Positions 12,506 through 20,833 of a stretch of DNA of 64,000 nucleotides are shown piece after piece. Both the position numbers and the translations under genes were made by a program. Each line of letters starts with the position of its first letter. Position 1 is the first letter of the stretch. Below the pieces are notes generated by a model. That model was not told the DNA's origin, did not search any database, and worked only from the letters and a program-made list of their open reading frames with translations. The stretch is from Capsicum annuum (Eukaryota > Streptophyta > Magnoliopsida > Solanales > Solanaceae): positions 120,008,692 to 120,072,691 of the forward strand of contig NC_061116.1 in NCBI RefSeq assembly GCF_002878395.1. The letters are read 5' to 3'.

Positions 12506-14330
12506 AAAATTACCTACAAAATTTTTACAAAATAAAATTTCCTTCTTTTCCTATGTACAGTTGTGTCCAATAAAAAGGAAGGCGAGAAAGGGACTTATGT
12601 AGAGAAAACTAAAAAAAAAAAAATTCAATGTGCTTTAGTTATTTAAGAAGTATTGTTAAGGATGGATACATATCATGAATTATAAAATTATGAAGATTTT
12701 TTTTAGCTACTAATTGAAAAATGGGGTCTTTTAGAAATGGCGAAACTTTGCTGCAAAACTCACCATCCATAGTCACACTTATCAATATTACTATTTATAG
12801 CCGTTATTTTCAATTTACGATCGTTATTTTCAGTTTTACTCAATAGTCTATATTCATATAAAATATAAATACATTAATCACATTTTAAATTTTCGAAAAA
12901 TATGACCTCAATGAATACAAGCCGTGAATGATGAAGGAAACATCACAACCGTGCATTGTATTTGTATTTACCATCATTTTTCTAATTTTATTCTTTTCTC
13001 TTTTTTGATTTATTTCTATTTTCGTTTTCATTTTTCTTTTTCGATTCTAATTTCATTCTTTGTATTTTTTCTCCTTTTCGTGTTTTTTTTTCTTCTTTTC
13101 TTTTATATTTTTGGTTTTTTCCTTTATTTTGTTTCTTTCTTTTTGTTCTTTTTCTTTTTTTCTTATCTCTATCTTCTATTTTTCTTTCTTCTTTTGTTCT
13201 TTTTTCTTTTTGGTTTTCTTTTTTGTACCTTTTTAAAAATATGGCTACTCGAGTACAAGTCACGAATAATAATAAAAATATTACAATTGCTTATCGTATT
13301 TGTATTCACATCATCACTTATATTTTTATATTCGTTGATACAATTATATTTGTATTTGTATTTTATAGTTCACGCTTGTTTTTGTATATAGATTATAGTT
13401 TGTATTTGTATTTGTATTTTATAGTTCACACTTGTATTTGTATATTATAGTTCACATTTGTATTGGTATTTTATAGTTTGCACTTGTATTTGTATATTAT
13501 AGTTCACATTTGTATTTTTATTTTATAGTTCGCACTTTTATTTGTGTTTGTTAGTGTGAATCGTCATTTATATTTTATGCAATTCACACCTCTATTTTAA
13601 AGACTTATTTTGTATTTGTATTTTATAATTGACTGGGCATTGTATTTATATTTTGTGATTTTATTTTATTTGTATTTGTGTATTATTTTTATTGATGCAC
13701 TTGTAATTTTAAAGAACTATTTTGTTTTTATATTTGTAAGTTGACCGCATATTGTATTTTTATTTGTAATTTAATTTATTTTATTTGTTTGTATTTGAAT
13801 TTATAGTTGACAAGATCATTTTTATTTTTAAACAATTGTAAAAGAATTTTTATTTTTCTTTCTATGAACGCTTGTATTTATAAAATGATAAATCATACAA
13901 CTACAAATGTTATATTTGCATCAAATGATACATGCTTATACAACTTAAACCATACACATACAAAATGATACTTGCTTATATACAATACAAATGATAAATT
14001 TGAAATACAAGTACTAACAATAAATTTGCATTGAATGATACATTGCATATTTATATATTTAAGGCCCAAACAAATACAATTAATTCAAATACTTTTTTGT
14101 ATACAAATACAAATGATAAATTGTATATATTCATGGTTAAACTATTCAATTACAAATAATAAATTTATTTAAAATATATAGTATGATAAAAATAAATATA
14201 AAATATAAAATATAAAATACAACAACAAAAACAAAAAACTGAGAGAAAAAGTATAACAAATATAAGAAAAGAAAAAATGAAGGAAAAAAATAAAAAGAAA
14301 AAAAGAAAAAAAGAAAAAAGAAATAGAAAA
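12506..14330. repeat. T/A-rich low-complexity tract
   Basis: No gene. 12965-13230 is almost pure pyrimidine on the plus strand (TTCTTTTTC units). 13320-13560 is a diverged tandem array built from GTATTTGTATTTTATAGTTC-like units of roughly 25-30 bases. 13600-14160 repeats GTATTTGTA/ATACAAAT words on alternate strands, and 14220-14335 is an A-rich tract with GAAAAAAAG units that abuts EPRV copy A. Frames such as 12924-13391 (Phe/Leu rich) and 12988-13263 minus (Lys/Glu rich) are products of this composition. Confidence 0.75.
13320..13560 (+). repeat. Diverged tandem repeat (GTATTTGTATTTTATAGTTC-like)
   Basis: About eight units in which a TTTGTATTT(G/A)TATT head is followed by ATAGTT(C/T)(A/G)CACTTG. 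Units differ by substitutions and by a GTATTTG duplication, as in an old minisatellite. Confidence 0.6.
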
Positions 14331-14460
14331 AATTCGGAGATTAGTATTGAATATATTAAATTTTGCATTTACGATTGAAGTAAACAAGACTAACAAGAAT
14401 GTTATTGCAGATTACATATCAAGACAAAGCTACCCAAACTCATATTACAGAAGACGATAC
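14331..14460 (+). pseudogene. EPRV copy A: RNase H C-terminus
   Basis: End of the pararetroviral polymerase ORF. It encodes NILNFAFTIEV and NVIADYISRQSYPN, with the last RNase H Asp kept in IADYIS. The same text occurs at 30391-30500 (copy C) and on the minus strand at 34790-34880 (copy D), which proves a shared viral origin. The ancestral stop TGA after SYPN is TCA here, so the frame reads on. The left border with the A-rich tract at about 14331 is where viral homology stops. Confidence 0.8.
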
Positions 14461-15614
14461 TCTAGAAAAGATACTCAAACCCTAACTATGCTTTCACTGA
14501 AAGTGGATAGTATGGGAAATGAGATAGAAAAGCTAAAGACTAATGAAGTTAAACTGAAGTCTGAAGTTATGACTCAGATAACTCAGTAGTGTGCAGAGAA
14601 ATGTCGATCGGAAGACAATAAAATTCCAGAGATAGAAGGAGAAGTTGGGACATTCCAAAAAACCCATAACGTTTATCAATCTACTTTTGCAGGTACAAGC
14701 AAAAGAGTTAGAAGGAACCCAAATATGAACTTGAACAAAATATTTGACAAGCTATTTATACCAAAAACACCAAAAGACCCTTTGTTTATACACTCACAAA
14801 CTATTACAAATTTAGATAGCCCTAAACCAAGACAAGAAAGCCATATATTGAAAACATCCACCAGATACAAACCTACTTAAACCATAAACCCAGAGCTACA
14901 AACATTCAAGAACCAAATACGAATTATATAACCCTAAAGCTAAAAGGATACAATAAGTTAATTGCATTACCAAAAATTAACCCAAATCTAGTTAAAACCT
15001 GTTTCAGTTATGGACTACTCAATACTGTATATACCCAACACGAAAGTGAATTATTTGCTATACCAGAAATAAATAAAGCAATTACCACTTACAAAAAGAT
15101 AACCAAAGGAAACCTATTTTTTGTAAAGTTTTATACGGCAACAACAGAGATATTGTATGATGAAATTAAACCAGTTATACAAGTTGTGAAGATAGGAATG
15201 ACCCGAGATATGATCATACCCAAAGATATTGAACAGCAAGTTTAAATACCCAAAATAGATATACCAGATTTTTATGCGAATAAAAGAATTATTGAAATAT
15301 CCACAATTATCCAGGAATTAGCAAATAACTACCTAAATGGAAATCCAATATGGATTTATTATTCAAGAGACCAACTAATTATTTATTCAAATTCAAGAGA
15401 GTTAATACAAGTAGATATGGAAGAAGTTAGACAATGGATTATGACGTTGCTCAATCCAGAAAAATGACCAACTGCCAGAGCAATTAAGGAAAAATTTATT
15501 TCTGACGAATTATTGACCAGATACTGTAAAATAATAGTGCATAAATATCCAGACCATTTATGTTCAAAATATAATGGAGAAAATAATTTAATTCCAGAAG
15601 TTCAACTAGAATGA
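14399..15614 (+). pseudogene. EPRV copy A: transactivator/viroplasmin-like ORF (broken)
   Basis: Last ORF of the viral genome, by position and pattern the equivalent of the caulimovirid translational transactivator/inclusion-body protein. It starts at ATG 14399 inside the end of pol (overlap of about 35 bases). The N-terminal part is helical (SLKVDSMGNEIEKLKTNEV). The central part resembles the conserved TAV core (CFSYGLLNTVYTQ, then FFVKFYTATTEILYDEI) at 14995-15150. A one-base loss in an A run near 14480 shifts the frame relative to copies C and D, and further in-frame stops follow (for example near 15245 and 15466). The C-terminal CHCC cluster present in copy D has lost a Cys here (SKYN instead of SKCN). 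Confidence 0.75.
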
Positions 15615-15935
15615 AAGAAGATAAGGACTCCAGCTAGAAGATAAAAAATATAAAGCAATACAAATCGATGAAGAAATAAAGCAGGAGACAAGAAGACAAG
15701 ATATTAAAGTTAAGAAAGCGACATATGAATTATTAGATAACTTTGTAACATGTGAAATATTAGGTGATACGTAAATTATTTCTTAAGCATTTATTAGCTT
15801 TAACTAGCCTTTTTGACTTTTTTTTTTGTAGGATAGCTTGAAGATTTTCTTTTTGTAAAGTTACTACTTTTGTAAAGATGACAAATGTAAAGTAGGATCA
15901 GTATAGAATAGTATATGCATTTTCTCTTATTAGGT
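15615..15935 (+). promoter_or_regulatory. EPRV copy A: region between TAV and TATA box
   Basis: About 320 bases between the last ORF and the TATA box, the place of the enhancer part of a 35S-like promoter. It holds a T run at 15820-15828 and short A/T-rich words with GATGACAAATGTAAAG at 15875-15890, but I recognise no certain as-1 element. Copy D has the homologous stretch on the minus strand at 33224-33574. Confidence 0.45.
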
Positions 15936-15943
15936 TATAAATA
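15936..15943 (+). promoter_or_regulatory. EPRV copy A: TATA box of the pregenomic promoter
   Basis: TATAAATA in GGTTATAAATAGCAG. Conserved at the same place in copy D (33216-33223, minus). Transcription would start about 30 bases on, near 15965-15975. Confidence 0.7.
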
Positions 15944-16005
15944 GCAGAAGCATTTACTAAGTTAAGGCAAGACTTTCTACACAGAAAGCAAGCCTTCTTG
16001 TACAC

Positions 16006-16035
16006 AATAAAATTTTCTCTCATATAATCAATAAA
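16006..16035 (+). terminator. EPRV copy A: poly(A) signals
   Basis: AATAAA at 16006-16011 and again at 16030-16035, only 40-70 bases after the inferred RNA start. As in other Caulimoviridae the signal must be skipped on the first pass and used on the second, which gives a terminally redundant RNA. Both signals are conserved in copy D (33148-33153 and 33124-33129, minus). Confidence 0.65.
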
Positions 16036-16484
16036 GATATTCAGCTTTACACTAAGCTATGGATGAGCAAAGCACAGATTTATCAAATCTACCACAACAG
16101 GTATTTTTATTCATAATTATGAATAGCTAAATTCATAAATTCCTGACAATCATAAGTATAATAAAATAAGCTCATGTTAGTTACTTTATAGTAGAATTAT
16201 TCAAAGAATAGCATGTTAAGAAGTTTATAAGCAAAGTGGAAAAGGAGAAAAATCTCTAGAATTATGCCATCCTAAAGGTGAAACCGGTGAGGCAAAGAAG
16301 CCATGATAGGGGAGTAACCAGAGTAGAGGCGCTATTTAGGAAAAAAATATCTAGATTACCATGCTAATAGTGACCGAATAACATGTTATTTAAGAATAAT
16401 CTAGTATATAGTGATCTAAGATGATCATATTTTGTTATGTATATGATTGGAGGGAATATTTTTAAAAATAGCATCATATGAAAA
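16036..16484 (+). promoter_or_regulatory. EPRV copy A: leader before the small ORFs
   Basis: Untranslated leader, conserved in copy D (minus, 32675-33120) and partly in copy E (42451-42613). Conserved landmarks are AATTATGAATAGCTAAATTCAT, GGTGAGGCAAAGAAG and GGGGAGTAACCAGAGTAGAGGCGC. Several short ATG frames precede the first conserved small ORF. Alternating T- and A-rich words could fold, but I did not compute a structure. Confidence 0.6.
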
Positions 16485-16721
16485 ATGAATAATTATTTAC
16501 CTAATGAAATGATAGATGAATTTAAGATACTTGTTTTATATGTACTTAAAGTTATAGAGATAGTAGATATAAAGAAAATTATATTGGAAAAGGTATTTGA
16601 TATTGAAGATGAAGAATTAGAAAATTGGATAGAAGATGAATTAGAACAAATACACTTAAATGATAATAGATACTATTCATACCTAGATAATTACTATTCA
16701 AACGGATATTATACAGATTAA
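16485..16721 (+). CDS. EPRV small ORF A (78 codons, copy A)
   Basis: First of three small leader ORFs. It is intact here and at 32438-32674 and 42154-42390 on the minus strand, always 78 codons, with mainly conservative changes. The protein is acidic and helical: FKILVLYVLK, then IVDIKKII, EDEELENWIEDELEQIHLND, and a Tyr-rich end (YYSYLDNYYS). Its stop is four bases from the next ATG. I do not recognise a family. It lies between promoter and primer-binding site, so it is on the 5' leader of the pregenomic RNA. Whether it is made as a protein or acts as an upstream ORF cannot be told from sequence. Confidence 0.6.
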   Translation: MNNYLPNEMIDEFKILVLYVLKVIEIVDIKKIILEKVFDIEDEELENWIEDELEQIHLNDNRYYSYLDNYYSNGYYTD

Positions 16722-16725
16722 AAAA

Positions 16726-16980
16726 ATGTTAGAATATATTAGAAGAATTAGAGAAAGACAAAGTTGGCTATATGAAGAAATTAATTGCAGAAATCAGCTT
16801 AGAAGAGAAAGAAGACAATTAGAAGAAAGATTACTTGGAATAAAGCTAACCTTAAAAAAAGGAGGTACAAATGATAGTTTATATAACCCATATGGAAAAT
16901 TATCTATACATGAACAACAAATGTTAATTGACGACATAGATAACATAGATTACATATCAAATATAGCACAATTAGAATAA
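16726..16980 (+). CDS. EPRV small ORF B (84 codons, copy A)
   Basis: Second leader ORF, starting four bases after ORF A stops. Basic N-terminal helix with coiled-coil-like spacing (MLEYIRRIRERQSWLYEEI, NQLRRERRQLEERLLGIKL), then SLYNPYGKLSIHEQQMLIDDIDNI. Related frames are at 32182-32433 (intact), 41885-42143 (with a stop after RIRER) and, much more diverged, 21088-21300 in copy B (MLEYIRKTKENQENLNNEI...). Retention of the frame in a diverged lineage argues that it is coding. No known family recognised. Confidence 0.6.
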   Translation: MLEYIRRIRERQSWLYEEINCRNQLRRERRQLEERLLGIKLTLKKGGTNDSLYNPYGKLSIHEQQMLIDDIDNIDYISNIAQLE

Positions 16981-17024
16981 ATTATTACACAAAATTTGTA
17001 AAATTACAACTACAGTTGGATAAA

Positions 17025-17231
17025 ATGATAAACTACGAATACTTAGAATATTGGAGAAAAGATATGGAGAAAATAAGATTAATAGAAACACTAATGAAAA
17101 AGAATCTACTTGACTACATAAAAACCACAAATAAGGAGAATATAGTATACCTTAAAAATAATATAGAAGAATTAATAAGGTTAAAACAAATTACAAAGGA
17201 ATGCTATGACATAGCATTTCAACAAACATAA
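17025..17231 (+). CDS. EPRV small ORF C (68 codons from first ATG, copy A)
   Basis: Third leader ORF, ending 23 bases before the primer-binding site. The first ATG is at 17025 (MINYEYLEYWRKDMEKI). Three more codons upstream stay open. The product is basic and helical, ends with ECYDIAFQQT, and recurs at 31926-32132 and 41640-41843 on the minus strand and as a fragment at 17337-17549. The copy at 41640 differs in the middle by compensating small indels. No known family recognised. Confidence 0.57.
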   Translation: MINYEYLEYWRKDMEKIRLIETLMKKNLLDYIKTTNKENIVYLKNNIEELIRLKQITKECYDIAFQQT

Positions 17232-17254
17232 GTTATCCGCACCCTCCTACAATT

Positions 17255-17266
17255 TGTATCAGAGCT
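17255..17266 (+). other. EPRV copy A: tRNA-Met primer-binding site (one change)
   Basis: TTGTATCAGAGC, the caulimovirid TGGTATCAGAGC with G to T at the second position. The flanking CCGCACC(C/T)CCTACAAT is conserved in copies B and D. It defines coordinate 1 of the viral genome by convention. Confidence 0.75.
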
Positions 17267-17336
17267 ATGTTATTTAAAAAATGAGAAGTTGTATGTATTT
17301 ATATAAGGAATGCATATTATGATGTTGAAATGCTAT

Positions 17337-17580
17337 GTCTAAGCATTCCTTTGTTATTTGTTTTAAACTTGTTAATTCTTCTATATTTTTTTTAAGATAT
17401 ACTATATTCTCCATATTTCTGATTTTTATGTAGTCAAGTAGATTCTTTTTCATTAGTGTTTCTATTAATTTTATTTGCTCTATAAATTTTCTCCAATATT
17501 CTAAGTATTCTTAGTTTATCATTTTATCCAATTGTAGTTGTAATTTTACAAATTTTTGTGTAATAATTTATTCTAATTGT
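17337..17580 (-). pseudogene. EPRV fragment: inverted small ORF C and upstream bases
   Basis: Minus-strand copy of the ORF C region that faces copy A. It shares CATAGCATTTCAA with 17213-17225 in opposite orientation. It has stops (for example in the AACTAAGAATAC segment where other copies have AACTACGAATAC) and differs from copy A by scattered substitutions, so it came from a different viral molecule. With copy A it forms an inverted repeat with arms of about 200 bases and a 110-base spacer. Confidence 0.75.
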
Positions 17581-17740
17581 GCTTTCTTTATCTTTTTCTT
17601 CTTTTTCTTTCTGTCTTTATTTATACAAATCTTTTAGCATTTGTAGTTCTTTTTCTAATTCAACAATCCTATTATTTTTTATTTCTTCTATTTTCGTATT
17701 TCATCTGTAGTTTGTTTTTTTGTTTTTTTATTTATTGACT
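17581..17740 (-). pseudogene. EPRV fragment: start of coat-protein ORF
   Basis: Minus-strand piece that matches the early part of the coat-protein ORF (ELEKELQMLKDLYK and RQKEKEEKDKE, with a stop in between), fused on one side to small ORF C sequence and on the other to the end of copy B's movement-protein gene. The joints are rearrangements, since these parts are kilobases apart in the viral genome. Confidence 0.7.
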
Positions 17741-18513
17741 ATTTCTAAATTTTCTTCTGTATTTATGTCTCTATAGCTATAATCGTTATAATCTATTATT
17801 TTTACAATTTGATCGAATGGGCTTTCTATTCGTATTTTGTTAATCTTATTTTTTCCTGTTATTTTATGTTTTGTTGTTAATACATATAGATTTTTACATC
17901 TTGTTGTAAATATTTTACTTCCTGGGGTTAATTCTATTCCTGATATTTTCCAATATAATACGAGTGATTTATCTATATTTCTATCTGTTACCGCTACTGA
18001 ATAATTTGCGCTTATTATAAATTTAAATTTTTAGTATATTAGATTTCCTTTTACGGCAATTATTATGCTTTTTTCTATGGGTTTTATAATTCTATCATCT
18101 GCTAAATATAATTCTATTGGTGTATCTATTCCTTCTCTAAAACATGCTTTTATTAATATCTCTGTACCTCCAAGGTGTACATATTTTATTGGATCTCCTT
18201 TACTTTTTATATCATTTATCTCTTTATTAATTATTTTTTTTGTTACTAGTGGTATACTAGCTTTGCCTTTTGCATATCTGCAGTCTATTACATGTTCTTT
18301 TTGGCATACTACATAATATTCATCCTTTTTCCTAGTAAAAATATTTTTTATTGTTGGTATTTTAAATTTTTTCTCTACACTTAAATCTAATTCTTTTCCT
18401 TTTATTTCATCAAATATGTTACTATCAAATATTATTTTTTGTTCCGTTCCTTCATCATTTAAATATTCTTCCTTTGTTATTATTTTTATATCTCCTTCAG
18501 TCATTTGATTCAT
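17741..18513 (-). pseudogene. EPRV copy B: movement-protein ORF, one nonsense codon and truncated
   Basis: 30K-superfamily movement protein, which in caulimovirids modifies plasmodesmata for cell-to-cell spread. ATG at 18513 overlaps the end of the coat-protein frame by 17 bases. The 30K core is clear: YVHLGGTEILIKACFREGI with Gly115-Gly116 and the ADDRI motif at residues 138-142. After residue 160 a TAA occurs where copy D and the fragment at 31615 have CAA (Gln), and homology then runs on to about 17745 (ISANYSVAV, LYVLTTKHKITG, DYNDYSYRDI). The frame ends at a rearrangement joint, so the C-terminal retropepsin-like part seen in copy D is missing here. Confidence 0.8.
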
Positions 18514-19975
18514 CTATTTCACTATCTATTTCATTATCTGTTTCGTTTTCTGAAATTTCATATATACTATCCTCACTTTCTAATTCATAATCTATATAAT
18601 CTATCTGCATATATTCTGTATTATCTATTTTTATTTCTGATATTTGTTTATTTTTTGGATTTTTAGGTAATTTACAATCTCTAGCTAAATGTCCTAACTT
18701 TCCACAATTATAACAAGTACATTCTTTTATAGATTTCTTCTTTCTATATGGTCTTTTGTATTTATAATTTTTTACATAATATCTTTTTCTCGGTTTCTTA
18801 TATTTATATTTTGATTTTTTATATTTTTTATATTTCTTATGTCTTTTTCTTTTCTTATAATATCTTTCTTCACATCCAAATTGGGGTGCTATTTTATTTT
18901 TGCAACATGCTAAATTTCTTATTAATGTTTTTTTCATTTTTAATTCTTCTCTATATTTTTCACATAAGTTTCTATACCATTGTTGTAAAAATTTTATTCT
19001 TGCTCCTAAAGTATCTACTATTTTTGCTTCTTCCCAACTTTTTATTATTTTTGAAATAAAAGGCTCGGGTAATTTAGTAAAATATAATTTCCTTATTTCT
19101 TTACTTTCTTCTATACTATATGCTCCTTTATAATAATATTCTTTAAATGCGCAAGTATATTCATCTATATAACACATATTACATATTGCTAATTTTATCA
19201 TTAAATTCCTATTTATATCTTTTTCTTCATCTTGTTCTTCTTCGATTGTTGTCGTACTACCAAATTCTTCTTTTATAGCTGTTTCATATTTTTTTAATAA
19301 TTCTATAGGTGTTAGTTTAGTTGTTGTTGATGATGATGTTCCTTCTATAGGTTTATTAGTTCTTAATACTTTTTTGCTATTTTCAGTTAAATTTGAAAAC
19401 CATAATTTTACTGATCCTATTAGTGTTCTTTCTATATATTCCGGTGCATCTGTTATATTTATATTATTATCTAATAATTGTTTTGTCATATATCCTATCC
19501 ATAATTGTATTGTTTTTTCTGTATCTATTACACAGTCTAGGTCTAAAAAGTTATAATTTTTATTAATTATTTGTTTTGGTATCCATTTATCATATTCATT
19601 ATATTTTTTAAACTTATTCTTATAATACATAGGTTTTCTTATTTCTGTTGTTTTAGGTATTATATTTTCATCTTCTTTTTTATCAAGAGTATTTATTTCT
19701 GTGTGGATACTTTCTAACTTTTCCTCATTAATTTCTTTTTGTTTTTCATTGATTTCTAAATTTTTTGTATTTGTTAATATTTCTGTATATGTTTCACTAT
19801 TTTCGGAATCATAATTATCTGTCTCTGTCTCTTCAACATCTATATTATTTATTTCTAATTCTTCGTTTTTTATTTCTAATTTTTCCTTAAATTGATTTAT
19901 CTCGTTTAGTAATTTTTGTTCTCTATCTTTTTCTTCTTTTTCTTTTTGTCTTTGTTCATACAACTCTTTTAACAT
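18497..19975 (-). CDS. EPRV copy B: coat protein, 492-codon open frame
   Basis: Capsid protein with the layout of caulimovirid coat proteins. Residues 1-50 form a Lys/Glu-rich coiled coil and 50-110 are acidic. A capsid core at about 130-345 contains LWIGYMTKQLLDN, VKLWFSNL, FKEYYYKGAYSIEESKEI and ARIKFLQQWYRNLCEKYREEL. A very basic Lys/Tyr stretch follows at 370-415, then a CCHC knuckle (C421, C424, H429, C434) and an acidic tail (450-492). No stop interrupts it. It is the longest and best-kept ORF of the window. Comparison with copy D shows that the ancestral ORF began about 105 codons further upstream (at 20283), and that a one-base deletion near 20055 plus a nonsense codon detach that part here. 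Confidence 0.85.
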   Translation of the reverse strand: MLKELYEQRQKEKEEKDREQKLLNEINQFKEKLEIKNEELEINNIDVEETETDNYDSENSETYTEILTNTKNLEINEKQKEINEEKLESIHTEINTLDKKEDENIIPKTTEIRKPMYYKNKFKKYNEYDKWIPKQIINKNYNFLDLDCVIDTEKTIQLWIGYMTKQLLDNNINITDAPEYIERTLIGSVKLWFSNLTENSKKVLRTNKPIEGTSSSTTTKLTPIELLKKYETAIKEEFGSTTTIEEEQDEEKDINRNLMIKLAICNMCYIDEYTCAFKEYYYKGAYSIEESKEIRKLYFTKLPEPFISKIIKSWEEAKIVDTLGARIKFLQQWYRNLCEKYREELKMKKTLIRNLACCKNKIAPQFGCEERYYKKRKRHKKYKKYKKSKYKYKKPRKRYYVKNYKYKRPYRKKKSIKECTCYNCGKLGHLARDCKLPKNPKNKQISEIKIDNTEYMQIDYIDYELESEDSIYEISENETDNEIDSEIDESND

Positions 19976-20055
19976 TTGTAGTTCTTTTTCTAATTTAGCA
20001 ATCCTACTATTTTAAGTTTCTTCTATTTTTCGTATTTCTTCCGTAGTTTGTTGTT

Positions 20056-20283
20056 TTATTTTTCTATTTCCTTTTTCCTATCTATCTCTTCATTTTCTTT
20101 TTCTATTCTTACCATTGCTGTTAATTTATCTTCTAATTTTAATTCTTCTTTTTCTAACATTAGATATAAATGTTCACCTATTTTCTTATATCTTCGTCCT
20201 AGATTAGAAAATACTATTTTTATTTTTGATCCTTCGTGGTTTTCATATATTTTTTCATCTATTATAAATTCTTCTTTGTTCAT
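20056..20283 (-). pseudogene. EPRV copy B: N-terminal part of coat-protein ORF (detached)
   Basis: Frame of 75 codons, MNKEEFIIDEKIYENHEGSK at its start, then charged and helical. In copy D the homologous frame is in phase with the coat-protein frame apart from one TGA. Here a base is missing in GAAATAGAAAA(-)ATAAAA, which ends it early. It probably represents a cleavable acidic/coiled-coil N-terminus of the coat protein precursor. Its ATG overlaps the preceding stop (AATGA). Confidence 0.65.
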
Positions 20284-20492
20284 TTTATTATGAATAGTTC
20301 ATGTTGATATATATATTCTAAACTATCTATTTGTGATTCTAATTTTGATATTTCATCTTTTTGTGTATCTATTGAGTTTTTACTAACTCCGGCAAATATA
20401 TTATAATGTAGTCCTTTTATTCTTATTTTTAATTCTTTACGTTTTTCAGAAATAATTTGTTTTAATTCTTTGTATTGTTGTACTTTATTCAT
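20280..20492 (-). CDS. EPRV copy B: coiled-coil small ORF after the primer-binding site (70 codons)
   Basis: Helical, charged protein (YKELKQIISEKRKELKIRIKGL, then ISKLESQIDSLEYIYQHELF) with heptad-like Leu/Ile spacing. Its stop TGA overlaps the next ATG as ATGA. Homologues: 41286-41507 (minus, copy D, 73 codons) and 42725-42946 (plus, copy E, 73 codons), all open. By place and coiled-coil character it could correspond to the virion-associated or other small ORF 1 proteins of Caulimoviridae; this is a guess. Confidence 0.6.
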   Translation of the reverse strand: MNKVQQYKELKQIISEKRKELKIRIKGLHYNIFAGVSKNSIDTQKDEISKLESQIDSLEYIYQHELFIIK

Positions 20493-20820
20493 TTTAAATT
20501 ATATTTATAATATCTTGGCGGATATCTAAATCTTATTTTATCATAATTAGGTGGTATGTGTTTCATTCTTCTAGATTTTAAATGGATTATTAATTTTGAT
20601 TTAATACTAGATATTAATGTAATTAAGTAGGCTAATCTTTGTGGGTTTTCTTTTGTTTTATTTAGACTTATATATTCTGAATAATTACTAATTAAAGATT
20701 CTTTAATTTTTTCTAAAAGCTTTTCTATTTTTAAATGGTCTTCGCATAATTAATTTAATATTGTAGGTGAATTCTAATAACTCTAACATATATCTCACTT
20801 CCGTATTTTTTGAATTACTG
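20493..20820 (-). other. EPRV copy B: spacer between primer-binding site and first ORF
   Basis: About 330 bases against about 100 in copy D. The part next to the ORF is shared (encoding YDKIRFR.PP.YYKYN in copy B and YDRIRFRDPSKYYKY in copy D). The rest has no match in the other copies, so copy B is a different viral lineage or carries an insertion. Confidence 0.5.
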
Positions 20821-20833
20821 GGCTCTGATACCA
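20821..20833 (-). other. EPRV copy B: tRNA-Met primer-binding site
   Basis: TGGTATCAGAGCC on the minus strand, preceded by CCGCACCTCCCTACAAT as in the other copies. The match to initiator tRNA-Met extends one base further than in copies A, D and E. Confidence 0.8.

Noticed and set aside
12924..13391. 155-codon Phe/Leu-rich frame (+) and 91-codon Lys/Glu frame (-) at 12988-13263
   Set aside because: Both arise from a near-pure TTTTC tract; no domain, no start context, no conservation.
14165..14396. Phe-rich minus-strand frames over the A-rich tract and the start of copy A
   Set aside because: Antisense of A/G-rich sequence and of the viral RNase H.
18748..20293. Several plus-strand hydrophobic frames (for example 18748-19059, 18900-19133, 20048-20293)
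   Set aside because: Antisense shadows of the A-rich viral coat-protein gene.
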